This document shows, piece after piece, positions 9,185-18,166 of a stretch of DNA of 64,000 nucleotides. Origin of the DNA: Betaproteobacteria bacterium (GTDB lineage: Bacteria; Pseudomonadota; Gammaproteobacteria; Burkholderiales; JACQAP01); NCBI GenBank assembly GCA_016194905.1, contig JACQAP010000019.1, forward strand, positions 1 through 64,000, given 5' to 3'. The position numbers and the translations under genes are program-made. The first letter of the stretch is position 1. Each line of letters starts with the position of its first letter. The notes beneath the pieces were generated by a model. The model was not told the origin of the DNA, did not search any database, and was given only the letters and a program-made list of their open reading frames with translations.

Positions 9185-9834
9185 TTCAGTGCACGCGCTG
9201 CACGCGCCTTGTCGATCAGGCCATCGACTATGGGCAACAGCGCATCCAGACTGCCGGCCATGCGGCCACTGGTCATGTATTTTCCGTCCACGACGAAGGA
9301 TGGCGTGGCGCGAATGCCATACGCCACGGTCGCATCGCGTGCCCGCTGCACCTGCGCCCTGACCAGATCGGAGTCCAGCATTTGCTCGAGTTTCACGCTA
9401 TCGAGACCGGACTTCTGCGCCCATGCGCGGAGTTCGGTGGAATTGCCGAGATTGAGCCCCCCCTCATGTACGACCTGATAAACCTGCATATGCAATCTTT
9501 CAATTTCCCCGAGTTGTTCGAGGGCGAAATAAACCCTGGTGAGCGGGACCCAGGCCATGCGCCGAAGGGCCGGCACGCGCCGGAAAGAGGTGTCGTGGGG
9601 GACGGTCTTCAGCCAGGATTGGAGCTGCGGCTCGAGGCGGTTGCACGATTCGCAGCCGTAATGGAAAAATTCGATGACTTCGATCTTGCCCGGGACTGCC
9701 ACCGGCTGGGGCACAACGAGAACGTAGTCCACGTCCTCCATCGGCTCTGCTGCCATTGCGCCAGGCATCAACGCGAACAGGTGCCCGGCCGCGATCAGCC
9801 ACGCCGGGCTTAGCGCGGCAATGAACTGCTTCAC
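9181..9834 (-). CDS. DsbA-family thiol:disulfide oxidoreductase, second copy
   Basis: 217 aa with a signal peptide (cleavage near GAMAAEP). The thioredoxin-fold active site is C61-E-S-C64 inside FFHYGCESC, instead of CPHC or CSHC, and the cis-proline loop is RATPSFVV. The acidic E at the second dipeptide position should lower the redox potential compared with a His-containing CxHC, so this copy may be a weaker oxidant or a specialised partner. It sits 18 nt downstream of a conventional dsbA, and the pair probably arose by duplication. I leave the symbol empty because the role of this copy is uncertain. Confidence 0.85.
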   Translation of the reverse strand: MKQFIAALSPAWLIAAGHLFALMPGAMAAEPMEDVDYVLVVPQPVAVPGKIEVIEFFHYGCESCNRLEPQLQSWLKTVPHDTSFRRVPALRRMAWVPLTRVYFALEQLGEIERLHMQVYQVVHEGGLNLGNSTELRAWAQKSGLDSVKLEQMLDSDLVRAQVQRARDATVAYGIRATPSFVVDGKYMTSGRMAGSLDALLPIVDGLIDKARAARALK

Positions 9835-9852
9835 GATCCCGCCGAGGGCGGG

Positions 9853-10512
9853 TTAGCGTGCACCGCCCTGGCTCAGATCGATCAGCTCGTTCAGGACCTG
9901 CATGAGCCGGTTATGATCGACATTGCCGTCGGCACGCAAGGACATCGAGGGCCCGGTCAGGTAACGGCCGCCGATGATCAGATAGGGCGTGCCGGGGATA
10001 CGATAGTTGCGCGTCATCTGCGTGGCGCGCTGCACCTTGTTGTTCACACTGAAGGAGTCGAAGGTCGCTTCGAATTTCTTGGTGTCGACTCCCTGTTCGC
10101 CGATCCATTTCAGCAGAATCGCCCGGTCTGTCAGATTCAACTGTTGCTGATGGATCGCGTAGTACACCTTGTCATGCAGTTTTTCGAGCGCTCCCATTTC
10201 TTCGAGCGTGTAGTAGATCTTGGCTAGCGGGATCATGCGTTCATTGAAAACCGCCGGGACGTAGCGGAACTCCGCATTCTTCGGTTTGTTCTTCAGCCAG
10301 GTCTTCAGATTCGGTTCGAATTCATAGCAATGCGAGCAGGCGTAATTGAAAAACTCCAGCACCTCGACGCCCTTCACCGTGGCCGGCTGGGGTTGAGGTG
10401 GATCGATCAGCTTGTATTCCTTGTCCAGCACAGGCTTGGCTGCAGCGGCCGACGCAAGTACGAATCCCAGTATCGTCAGCGCGGCAAGAAAAATGGGGCG
10501 TAATTGTTTCAT
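9853..10512 (-). CDS. dsbA: thiol:disulfide interchange protein DsbA
   Basis: Periplasmic oxidant that introduces disulfides into exported proteins. 219 aa with a signal peptide ending near ASAAAA. The redox motif is C59-S-H-C62 in FFNYACSHC, and GTPYLII carries the cis-proline. CSHC is common in betaproteobacterial DsbA. The gene follows the SPOR protein by 31 nt and precedes the CESC paralogue. A likely client inside this window is LptD, which has exactly two cysteines. Confidence 0.92.
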   Translation of the reverse strand: MKQLRPIFLAALTILGFVLASAAAAKPVLDKEYKLIDPPQPQPATVKGVEVLEFFNYACSHCYEFEPNLKTWLKNKPKNAEFRYVPAVFNERMIPLAKIYYTLEEMGALEKLHDKVYYAIHQQQLNLTDRAILLKWIGEQGVDTKKFEATFDSFSVNNKVQRATQMTRNYRIPGTPYLIIGGRYLTGPSMSLRADGNVDHNRLMQVLNELIDLSQGGAR

Positions 10513-10543
10513 GTCATTCCCGTAACGTTGGCAATCGCCGATT

Positions 10544-11149
10544 CTATTCGCGAACCTTGATCAGGTTTGCTTCCAGCTTGTTTTCCTTCAGAGCAGCACG
10601 TGACTTGCTTAGTTCATCCTGGCTCGAGAACGGGCCAACTCTCACGCGGTGCCATACCTGGCCGTCCGGCAGCGTGGCGGTCTGGATCTGAGTCTCGATA
10701 CCGGCAAGAGCCAGGCGCGCCTTGAGATTGTCCGCGTCGGAAGGACTCTGGAAGGCCGCCACCTGCAGGAAATAAACTTCCTTGGCCGCAGCAGGGGAAG
10801 TCCGTTTGAATTCCTTGTCCGTAACCGCTTCTTCGGTACCCGGCAGGATTTTGTAGAAGTCGAAGCGCGGTTTGACCTCGCCGCTCTTGGCGTGTTTCTC
10901 GCCCGCAGGCGGGAACGGCTTCGATGTCTCCGTGGCGGGAGACTCCTTCTGCGGGTCGGTGGATTTCTCTGTGGATTTCTCTGCGGCCTTCTGCTTCTGG
11001 AGAAAGGGATTGGCGCCCTTGTTGATGTACAGGGCAACGCCGAGAGCAATGCAAAGGCCGACCAGCAACCCGATCAGGATGCCGACCCATATCGGACTGC
11101 CGCGTCCACCGGCCGCGGCAGATCCGCTGTTTTTGTAGTCGCGGCTCAT
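10544..11149 (-). CDS. SPOR-domain membrane protein (FtsN-like)
   Basis: 201 aa: a short cytoplasmic N-terminus, one transmembrane helix (IWVGILIGLLVGLCIALGVA), a charged low-complexity stretch rich in Lys, Glu, Ser and Thr, and a C-terminal SPOR domain (about 125-201, VYFLQVAAFQS to ANLIKV). This is the architecture of FtsN-type septal proteins, whose SPOR domain binds denuded glycan at the division site. The N-terminal division-essential segment is too divergent to call FtsN outright. It lies 14 nt downstream of argS. Confidence 0.87.
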   Translation of the reverse strand: MSRDYKNSGSAAAGGRGSPIWVGILIGLLVGLCIALGVALYINKGANPFLQKQKAAEKSTEKSTDPQKESPATETSKPFPPAGEKHAKSGEVKPRFDFYKILPGTEEAVTDKEFKRTSPAAAKEVYFLQVAAFQSPSDADNLKARLALAGIETQIQTATLPDGQVWHRVRVGPFSSQDELSKSRAALKENKLEANLIKVRE

Positions 11150-11163
11150 TACGGAAGTTTACC

Positions 11164-12906
11164 TTACATCCTGTCGGGGGCGCCCACGCCAAGGATCTCG
11201 AGTCCATTACGCAATACCTGGCGAATCGCCGCTGCCAAAGCCAGTCGCGCCAGCTTGATGCGATCGTCTTCGACCAGCAGACGCGTGAAGTTGTAATAGC
11301 TGTGAAAGCCACCCGCAAGATCCTTGAGATAGAACGCCAGCAGGTGCGGCGCAAGTTCGCGCGCTGCGCCTTCGATCTGTTCCGGATAATCCAGCAGTTT
11401 CTGCAGAATCTGCAGTTCCTGCTCTTCAACGAGCGGCGTCAGGTCGGCGTTGACCAGCTCCGCCGGATTTCCGCCCCATTGCTCCATGACGGAACAGACA
11501 CGCGCGTGCGCGTACTGGATGTAGTACACCGGATTATCGTTGCTTTGTGATTTTGCGAGGTCGAGATCGAAGTCCAGGTGCTGGTCGCTCTTGCGCAGCA
11601 CATAGAAGAAGCGCGCCGCGTCGTTGCCGACTTCGTTGCGCAATTCACGCAACGTGACGAATTCACCGGCACGCGTGGACATCGGCGCCTTCTGGCCGTC
11701 GCGGTAGAGCACGGCGAACTGCACCAGCGCGATCGTGAGCCTGTCGGGATCCAGGCCGAGCGCCTGCAGCGCGCCCTTGACGCGCGCAATGTAGCCGTGG
11801 TGATCCGCGCCCCAGACGTTGATCACGCGATCGAAGCCGCGCTCGTATTTGTTGAGGTGATAGGCAATGTCGGACGCGAAATAGGTGTACTGGCCGTTTT
11901 CGCGCTGGACGACGCGGTCTTTCTCATCGCCGAATTCGGTCGAGCGGAACCATTTCGCCCCCTCTTTCTGGAAAAGGTGACCGCTTTTCTCCAGCTTTTC
12001 GACGACCCGTTCGACGAGCCCGGAATCGAACAATGATTTCTCCGAGAACCAGGAGTCGAAGGTGACGCCGAATTCGAGCAGATCGTTGCGGCAATCGCTG
12101 AGCTGTTCGGTCAGCACGAAGTCATGCAGGCTGTCGTAATCCGCGCCGAGCAGCCGCTTGGCGTTCGCAATCAGTCCGTCGAGATGCGCTTCCGGGTCGG
12201 CTTCAATCGACGGCACACCGCCCAACACGGCATCGGCGGGATGCAGGTAGCGCTTTCCTTGCGCTTCGTGGAGTTGGCGCGCCATGTCACGCACATAGTC
12301 TCCTTGGTAGGCATTCGGCGGAAACGACAGCGTTGTTCCGTTGATTTCGAGATAGCGCATCCACACGGATAGCGCCAGGATATCCATCTGCCGGCCGGCG
12401 TCGTTGACGTAATACTCGCGAGCCACGGAGAATCCGGCGGCTTCGAGCAGACTGGAAAGGCTCGCCCCGTAGGCCGCGCCGCGTCCGTGTCCTACGTGCA
12501 ATGGCCCGGTCGGATTGGCTGAAACAAACTCGACCTGCACCTTCCTTGCATGTCCGAGATTGACGCGTCCGAATGCGCCTCCGTGTTCCAGAGCTTCACG
12601 CACGACCCGTTGCTTTGCGGCGGGCTTCAAATGCAAATTGACGAACCCGGAGCCCGCAACTTCGGCCTTGTCCAGAAAGGGTGACGCGGGCAACGCCTCC
12701 ACCAGCGCTTGCGCGATTTCCCGCGGATTGCGCTTCATCGGTTTGGCGAGCTGCATCGCCAGACTGGAAGCATAGTCTCCGTGCTGCAAAGACTTGGGGC
12801 GCTCGAGTACCACGGGAATGGCAGCGGCACCAGGCGCGACAACCTGGAGGGCCGAATGCAGCAAATCGGTGAGATGAGAACGTATGTCTGACGGGGTATT
12901 GCTCAT
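11164..12906 (-). CDS. argS: arginyl-tRNA synthetase
   Basis: Class I synthetase charging tRNA-Arg. 580 aa, typical. The HIGH-equivalent is HVGH at 137-140 (within GPLHVGHGRG), and the second signature is the MSTRAG segment, the usual degenerate KMSKS of ArgS. The N-terminal additional domain (1-110) and the C-terminal helical anticodon-binding domain are both present. Its start is 55 nt after the priA stop on the same strand. The short leader gives no sign of a T-box or attenuator. Confidence 0.96.
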   Translation of the reverse strand: MSNTPSDIRSHLTDLLHSALQVVAPGAAAIPVVLERPKSLQHGDYASSLAMQLAKPMKRNPREIAQALVEALPASPFLDKAEVAGSGFVNLHLKPAAKQRVVREALEHGGAFGRVNLGHARKVQVEFVSANPTGPLHVGHGRGAAYGASLSSLLEAAGFSVAREYYVNDAGRQMDILALSVWMRYLEINGTTLSFPPNAYQGDYVRDMARQLHEAQGKRYLHPADAVLGGVPSIEADPEAHLDGLIANAKRLLGADYDSLHDFVLTEQLSDCRNDLLEFGVTFDSWFSEKSLFDSGLVERVVEKLEKSGHLFQKEGAKWFRSTEFGDEKDRVVQRENGQYTYFASDIAYHLNKYERGFDRVINVWGADHHGYIARVKGALQALGLDPDRLTIALVQFAVLYRDGQKAPMSTRAGEFVTLRELRNEVGNDAARFFYVLRKSDQHLDFDLDLAKSQSNDNPVYYIQYAHARVCSVMEQWGGNPAELVNADLTPLVEEQELQILQKLLDYPEQIEGAARELAPHLLAFYLKDLAGGFHSYYNFTRLLVEDDRIKLARLALAAAIRQVLRNGLEILGVGAPDRM

Positions 12907-12961
12907 TACGCGCTACGTCGAATAAAAGCGGGGATTATACCGACTCGATCACGGCGGCCCG

Positions 12962-15139
12962 TCACAGTTCTATCGGATCGACATCAAGCGACCAGCGCAC
13001 CCGGGCGGCCTTCCTTTCCACCAGCAGGGGACGCCATTCGGACAGAAAGCGCTGCAATTCCGCGCGCGACGCAGACTGCGCCAGCAGATGCCCGCGATGA
13101 TGGCCGGCTATTTTCGCAATAGTTGCGGGCACCGGATCGTAAAGCGTGACTGCCTCGCGCCCTATGCCAGCCTGGCTCGCCGCGTAGCCGAGGAAATCCA
13201 TCAACAACGATTCGCTCTGCGATTCGGCGCGCAAGAGCGCCTGATACACAAACGGCGGAAACACGGCACGCCGTCGCTCGTCGAGTAATTCTTCGGCGAA
13301 GGTCCGGTAATCCTGGCGCACCAGTGCCTGATACAGCGGATGCTCGGGAAATTGCGTCTGCACGAGCACCTCGCCCGGCAGATCGGCGCGCCCGGCCCGA
13401 CCCGCGACCTGCATGAGTTGCTGGAACAATTTTTCGCCGGCGCGAAAATCGGTCGAGAACAACGCGCTGTCCGGATTGACCACGACGACGAGCGTCAGTT
13501 TGGGAAAGTCATGCCCTTTGGCCAGCATCTGGGTACCCACCAGGATGTCCACGCGTTCACGGCGAATATCGTCCTGCATTGCGTGCCAGGTATGCTTGCG
13601 CCGGGTGCTGTCGCGGTCGATGCGCAGGACGCGCGCGTCCGGAAAGTGTTCCCCCAGCAATTGTTCGAGACGTTGTGTACCCTGTCCCAGACCCTTTAAA
13701 TCCTGGTTGCCGCACGACGGGCAGGCGCGTGGCACCTGCTCCTGATGTCCGCAATAATGGCAGCGCAGAACGGCGTCGCGAAGATGCCAGACCAGGCGAG
13801 CGCTGCAGCGACTGCATCCGGCGTTCCAGCCGCAGGCGTTGCAGACCAGCGCAGGAGCGAAACCTCGTCGATTCAGGAACACCAGGCTTTGCTCACTGCA
13901 GGCTTGGCGTGCGCCGATCGCCTGCAACACCTGATCGGAAATGCTCTGCGCTTTCGCCATGCCGCGGATGTCGACGAGCTTTATGGATGCTCTGGTCGCC
14001 GCGGGACGCTGGCTTAGGTGCAAATGGCCGAAGCGCTTGCTGCGCGCGTTGTGGTAGGTCTCGAGCGACGGCGTGGCCGAGCCGAGGACGACAGGCACCT
14101 GCCGTTGCCGCGCTAAAAAAATCGCAAGATCGCGCGCCGAATAGCGCAAACCGTCCTGTTGTTTGAATGACCCATCCTGCTCTTCGTCGACGATGATCAG
14201 GCCGAGTCGCGGCAGCGGGGTGAAGATCGACAAGCGGGTGCCGATCACGACCTGGGCCTGGCCGGCGCGCGCGGCGAGCCAGTTCGCACAGCGCTCGCCT
14301 TCCGCCAGATTGCTATGCAAGCTGACCAGCTGCAGCTCGGGAAAGCGGCCGCAAAATCGTTCTTCGAGTTGCGGCGTGAGATTGATTTCCGGGATCATCA
14401 GCAGCGTCTGCAACCCGCGCCCGGCGGCCTGCTCGATCAATCTGAAGTAGACCTCTGTCTTGCCGCTGCCGGTAATGCCTTCCAGCAACCATGGCGAGTA
14501 GGACCCCAGTCCCGCCGAAATCGAGTCGACTGCGCCGCGCTGTTCGTCGGTAAGTTCATGTTTCGCGTTCGTTGTGACATCAGGTTTGGCGTGAGAATCG
14601 GTCTCGTCATGCTTTTCCACCCATCCCGCCTGGACCCACGACTCCACGAGTTCCACGGCACGCGCAGACATCGCGAGCAAATCTGGGCGGCGCAGCGCAT
14701 GCACGGAGCGCAGGGCTTCTAGCAGTCGACGCTTGACTATGGCCCGTACCGGAAACTGATCCGGGTTCAACTCCTTGCCAGCGATCGTGAGCACATACTG
14801 CCATTGCGGTTTAGGAGCGACGTAGCGAACGCGCCGTAATGCAGCAGGCAAGGCGACAAACGCGGCTTGGCCGATCGGACATTGGTAGTACTCACTGGCA
14901 AATCGAATCAGGGCAAGCGTGTCGGCCGGCAAGGGCTCCACCGGCACGATGCTTTCGATGCCGCGCAGGCGCGCATCGGCGATCTCGGAGTGCTCTGCGA
15001 CCTCGAGGACCAATCCGACCTGGCGTCGCCTGCCGAAGGGAACGACGACGAGTTGCCCTGCCAATATCCGCTGTCCCGTCAAGCGGTAGTCGAACAACGA
15101 ATTCACCGGGCAATCGAGCGCGACTCTTGCGATAGCCAT
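12962..15139 (-). CDS. priA: primosomal protein N' (replication-restart helicase PriA)
   Basis: 3'-5' helicase that reloads DnaB at repaired forks. 725 aa. An N-terminal DNA-binding region precedes Walker A GITGSGKT (221-228), DEEQ in the Walker B position and the helicase C-terminal motifs (QVAGRAGR). Between them lies the zinc-binding insert with eight cysteines (CNACGWNAGCSRC ... CHYCGHQ ... CPSCGNQ). It begins with ATG 15139. The 319-nt gap upstream carries a possible promoter and two DnaA-box-like sites. Confidence 0.95.
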   Translation of the reverse strand: MAIARVALDCPVNSLFDYRLTGQRILAGQLVVVPFGRRRQVGLVLEVAEHSEIADARLRGIESIVPVEPLPADTLALIRFASEYYQCPIGQAAFVALPAALRRVRYVAPKPQWQYVLTIAGKELNPDQFPVRAIVKRRLLEALRSVHALRRPDLLAMSARAVELVESWVQAGWVEKHDETDSHAKPDVTTNAKHELTDEQRGAVDSISAGLGSYSPWLLEGITGSGKTEVYFRLIEQAAGRGLQTLLMIPEINLTPQLEERFCGRFPELQLVSLHSNLAEGERCANWLAARAGQAQVVIGTRLSIFTPLPRLGLIIVDEEQDGSFKQQDGLRYSARDLAIFLARQRQVPVVLGSATPSLETYHNARSKRFGHLHLSQRPAATRASIKLVDIRGMAKAQSISDQVLQAIGARQACSEQSLVFLNRRGFAPALVCNACGWNAGCSRCSARLVWHLRDAVLRCHYCGHQEQVPRACPSCGNQDLKGLGQGTQRLEQLLGEHFPDARVLRIDRDSTRRKHTWHAMQDDIRRERVDILVGTQMLAKGHDFPKLTLVVVVNPDSALFSTDFRAGEKLFQQLMQVAGRAGRADLPGEVLVQTQFPEHPLYQALVRQDYRTFAEELLDERRRAVFPPFVYQALLRAESQSESLLMDFLGYAASQAGIGREAVTLYDPVPATIAKIAGHHRGHLLAQSASRAELQRFLSEWRPLLVERKAARVRWSLDVDPIEL

Positions 15140-15458
15140 TATCTGTTGGCGGACAATCCGGGCGGCGTATGGAACCCAGCGGCTCTGCTCTAACTGACTT
15201 TCGGGAAAGGGCTTTTTTTGGACGTAGACCGACTGTGGATAATTCTGTTGATGAAACTACCCGGTTGCTCTCTGGGAAATTGGTCTGAAACCCAGAAGGG
15301 ACGCGGGATTGAGCGTGTCAACATTAATTATATTAATAAATTCAATATCTTAAAACGGTACTGCCCGGAAAGGCGCATGGTTGCTGCATTTCAGCTTGCG
15401 GCAGTCCGAAATTGTGCATAAACAGTGGGGTTTCGAGCGGCTACCGATGGTAAACCAC
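15140..15458. promoter_or_regulatory. AT-rich intergenic region upstream of priA, with DnaA-box-like sites
   Basis: A 319-nt gap between the hemE stop and the priA start. On the minus strand it holds TTATCCACA (15242-15234, a perfect DnaA box) and TTATGCACA (15421-15413, fits TTWTNCACA), both in the same orientation. Between them is an AT-rich patch (about 15321-15356) that contains a perfect TATAAT on the minus strand (15332-15327) 17 nt after a weak TTTTAA. This would make a priA promoter with a leader of about 180 nt. Two DnaA sites alone do not make an origin, and no dnaA, rpmH or gidA is present here. Confidence 0.45.
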
Positions 15459-16520
15459 TCAGTGAAACTGCCTGCTTTCCGAGTGTACCGCGTCCACTAA
15501 CGCGGCCAGATTCTCAGGCGGAGTGAACTGGGAAATGCCATGGCCGAGATTGAAAACGTGGCCGGTCCCATATCCGTAAGCCGCCAATATCTTGCCGGCC
15601 TCCCGGCGGATGACTTCCGGCGGCGCCAGCAGCACAGCCGGGTCGAGATTTCCCTGGAGAGCCACACGGTCACCAACGCGAGCGCGCGCCTGTCCGATGT
15701 CGGCGGTCCAGTCGAGACCCAGCGCGTCGGCTCCGCATTGGGCGAGGCTCTCCAGCCATAGACCTCCACCTTTTGTGAAGACGATTCGCGGAATTTTTTG
15801 CCCGTCCCGCTCGCGTCTCAACTGGGCGCATACGCGCTCGATATAGCGCAGGGAAAATTCGTGAAAGGCCTCCCCGGAAAGCATGCCTCCCCAAGTATCG
15901 AAAATCATCACGGCCTGGACACCGGCTTCGATCTGTGCATTGAGATAGTCCGTCACCGCACGCGCATTGACTTCCAGCAGGTGGTGCAGAAGTTCGGGGC
16001 GCTCATAGAGCATTTTCCTGGTTTCGTGAAAATCGCTGCCACCACGTCCCTCGATCATGTAACACGCCAGAGTGAACGGACTGCCGGAGAAACCGAGCAA
16101 CGGTATCGCGCCGGCCAGCGCTTTCCTGATCTGCGTCACGGCGTCTAGCACGTACGGCAATTGTGCTACTGGATCGGGCGCAATCAAATTGCGGATATCG
16201 CGCTCGTCGCGTAACGGATGCTGGAAGCGCGGCCCTTCGCCTTCCGCGAAATAAAGTCCCAGTCCCATCGCGTCGGGAATGGTAAGAATGTCTGAAAACA
16301 GGATTGCTGCATCGAGCGGAAAACGGGCGAGCGGTTGCAGCGTGACCTCGGTCGCGAAGTCCGGGCTCTTGCATAGATCGAGGAAGCTTCCGGCGCGGGC
16401 ACGGGTCTGGTTGTATTCGGGAAGATAGCGGCCGGCCTGCCGCATGATCCAGACCGGCGTATACGGGGTCGGCTCACTCAGTAGCGCGCGCAGGAGGACA
16501 TCGTTCTTCGGTCGGGACAC
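15459..16520 (-). CDS. hemE: uroporphyrinogen decarboxylase
   Basis: Decarboxylates the four acetate side chains of uroporphyrinogen III to give coproporphyrinogen III. I choose the GTG at 16520, which yields 353 aa starting (M)[13 protein letters not shown], the normal family N-terminus. An in-frame TTG at 16553 would add 11 residues ([10 protein letters not shown]) not usual in HemE. The substrate-binding signatures are present: [15 protein letters not shown], and [16 protein letters not shown] in the middle of the protein. It follows gltD on the same strand. Confidence 0.95.
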   Translation of the reverse strand: MSRPKNDVLLRALLSEPTPYTPVWIMRQAGRYLPEYNQTRARAGSFLDLCKSPDFATEVTLQPLARFPLDAAILFSDILTIPDAMGLGLYFAEGEGPRFQHPLRDERDIRNLIAPDPVAQLPYVLDAVTQIRKALAGAIPLLGFSGSPFTLACYMIEGRGGSDFHETRKMLYERPELLHHLLEVNARAVTDYLNAQIEAGVQAVMIFDTWGGMLSGEAFHEFSLRYIERVCAQLRRERDGQKIPRIVFTKGGGLWLESLAQCGADALGLDWTADIGQARARVGDRVALQGNLDPAVLLAPPEVIRREAGKILAAYGYGTGHVFNLGHGISQFTPPENLAALVDAVHSESRQFH

Positions 16521-16612
16521 GTGAGAGGGCGAAAAAGTGATCTTGATCGGCAAACTGTGACCGGCAGGCAGACTCGCGCCGTCAAGCGTTCATTGTTTGT
16601 CGATTCTGGGTT

Positions 16613-18076
16613 TCAGCGCGGCAATTCGGAACGGCCCATCAAAAACTCGTCCACTGAGCGGGCGCACTGACGGCCTTCGCGAATTGCCCAGACCACGAGG
16701 GACTGGCCGCGACGCATATCACCCGCGGCGAATACCTTCGGTACCGATGTCGCGTAGGCCTTCGGGCCCTCGGTGCCGGCCTTGACGTTGCTGCGCGCGT
16801 CCCTTTCGACGCCGAATTCGTCGAGCATCGACTGCAGGGGCGAAACGAAGCCCATCGCTAGCAGCACCAGATCGGCAGGCATATCGAACTGCGAGCCCTG
16901 CACCTCGTGCGGCTTGCCGTCTTTCCATTCCAGCCGAACCGCCCTCAGGGCGGTAACACGATTGTTGCTTCCAATAAATTCCTTGGTCGCGACCGACCAG
17001 TCGCGGTTCACGCCCTCCTTGTGCGAGGAAGAGGTGCGCAGCCGCGTCGGCCAGTACGGCCACACTGGATTGCGCTCGACATCGGGAGGCATCGGCAGCA
17101 GCTCGAACTGCCTCACCGAGCGCGCGCCGTGGCGGTTGGACGTGCCGACGCAGTCCGAGCCGGTGTCGCCGCCGCCGATGATGACGACATGCTTGTTGGT
17201 CGCCCACAGCTCGGGGACCGTCGAGTCGCCAGCGACGCGTTTGTTCTGCAGCGGCAGGAACTCCATCGCGAAATGAACGCCGTCGAGGCTGCGGCCCGGG
17301 ATCGGCAGGTCGCGCGGCTGCTCGGCGCCGCCGGCAAGCACCACGGCATCGAACTCGGCCATCAGTTTCCCGGGCGCGATGCTTTCGCGCGCGTCGCTCA
17401 CCACGCCCTTGCCGGGCGGCTGCACGCCGACGAATACCCTGGCGCGGAACTTGACGCCCTCGGCGCGCATCTGGTCGAGGCGCCGGTCGATCACGCCCTT
17501 TTCGAGCTTGAAGTCGGGGATGCCGTAGCGCAGCAGGCCGCCGATGCGGTCGCTCTTCTCGAATACCGTGACCTCGTGCCCGGCGCGCGCGAGCTGCTGC
17601 GCGCAAGCGAGCCCTGCGCCGCCCGCGCCGACCACCGCAACTTTCTTGCCGGTCTTGTGTGCCGCCGGTTGCGGCCGCACCCAGCCTTCTTCCCAGGCTT
17701 TGTCGATGATCGCGTGCTCGATCGACTTGATGCTGACGGCATCGGCGTTGATGCGCAGCACGCAGGCTTCCTCGCACGGCGCGGGGCAGATGCGGCCGGT
17801 GAACTCCGGGAAGTTGTTGGTCGAGTGCAGCACCTCGATCGCGTTCTTCCAGTCCTGACGATAAACCAGATCGTTCCAGTCCGGAATGATGTTGTTGACC
17901 GGACAGCCCGACATGCAAAACGGAATGCCGCAATCCATGCAGCGCGCGCCCTGAGTCGCGGCCGCCTCGTCCGACAGGCGTGCATAGAACTCGCGGTAGT
18001 GCTTCTTGCGGGCCTCTTTGGGCTCGTGCGGCTCCTCGAGGCGCTGGTACTCCATGAAACCGGTGATCTTCCCCAT
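16613..18076 (-). CDS. gltD: glutamate synthase [NADPH] small subunit
   Basis: Beta subunit of GOGAT: takes electrons from NADPH through FAD to the iron-sulfur centres and the large subunit. 487 aa. The N-terminal domain has the cysteine pattern CMDCGIPFC-x2-GCPV and, later, CPAPCEEAC for the [4Fe-4S] clusters. [14 protein letters not shown] is the FAD-binding loop and [13 protein letters not shown] the NADPH-binding loop. It is separated from gltB by 90 nt that contain a large double hairpin. Confidence 0.96.
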   Translation of the reverse strand: MGKITGFMEYQRLEEPHEPKEARKKHYREFYARLSDEAAATQGARCMDCGIPFCMSGCPVNNIIPDWNDLVYRQDWKNAIEVLHSTNNFPEFTGRICPAPCEEACVLRINADAVSIKSIEHAIIDKAWEEGWVRPQPAAHKTGKKVAVVGAGGAGLACAQQLARAGHEVTVFEKSDRIGGLLRYGIPDFKLEKGVIDRRLDQMRAEGVKFRARVFVGVQPPGKGVVSDARESIAPGKLMAEFDAVVLAGGAEQPRDLPIPGRSLDGVHFAMEFLPLQNKRVAGDSTVPELWATNKHVVIIGGGDTGSDCVGTSNRHGARSVRQFELLPMPPDVERNPVWPYWPTRLRTSSSHKEGVNRDWSVATKEFIGSNNRVTALRAVRLEWKDGKPHEVQGSQFDMPADLVLLAMGFVSPLQSMLDEFGVERDARSNVKAGTEGPKAYATSVPKVFAAGDMRRGQSLVVWAIREGRQCARSVDEFLMGRSELPR

Positions 18077-18108
18077 TTTTCAGTCCCTTGCATCCCTACA
18101 ACTAGAGA

Positions 18109-18158
18109 CACAGAGGCACCGGGAGAACACAGGAGTCTGTGTTCTCTGCGCCTCTGTG
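18109..18158. repeat. double inverted repeat between gltB and gltD
   Basis: Outer arms CACAGAGGC (18109-18117) and GCCTCTGTG (18150-18158) enclose a perfect 10-bp inner stem GAGAACACAG (18123-18132) / CTGTGTTCTC (18137-18146) with the loop GAGT. No T-run follows on either strand, so it is not a standard terminator. It resembles a REP-like dispersed element, or an mRNA-stabilising or processing hairpin that sets the gltB to gltD ratio. I found no second copy in this window. Confidence 0.7.
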
Positions 18159-18166
18159 GTGAGTTC

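Noticed and set aside
15140-15458. Chromosomal replication origin
   Set aside because: Only two DnaA boxes, and none of dnaA, dnaN, rpmH, gidA or parAB nearby. Kept only as a possible DnaA-regulated promoter.
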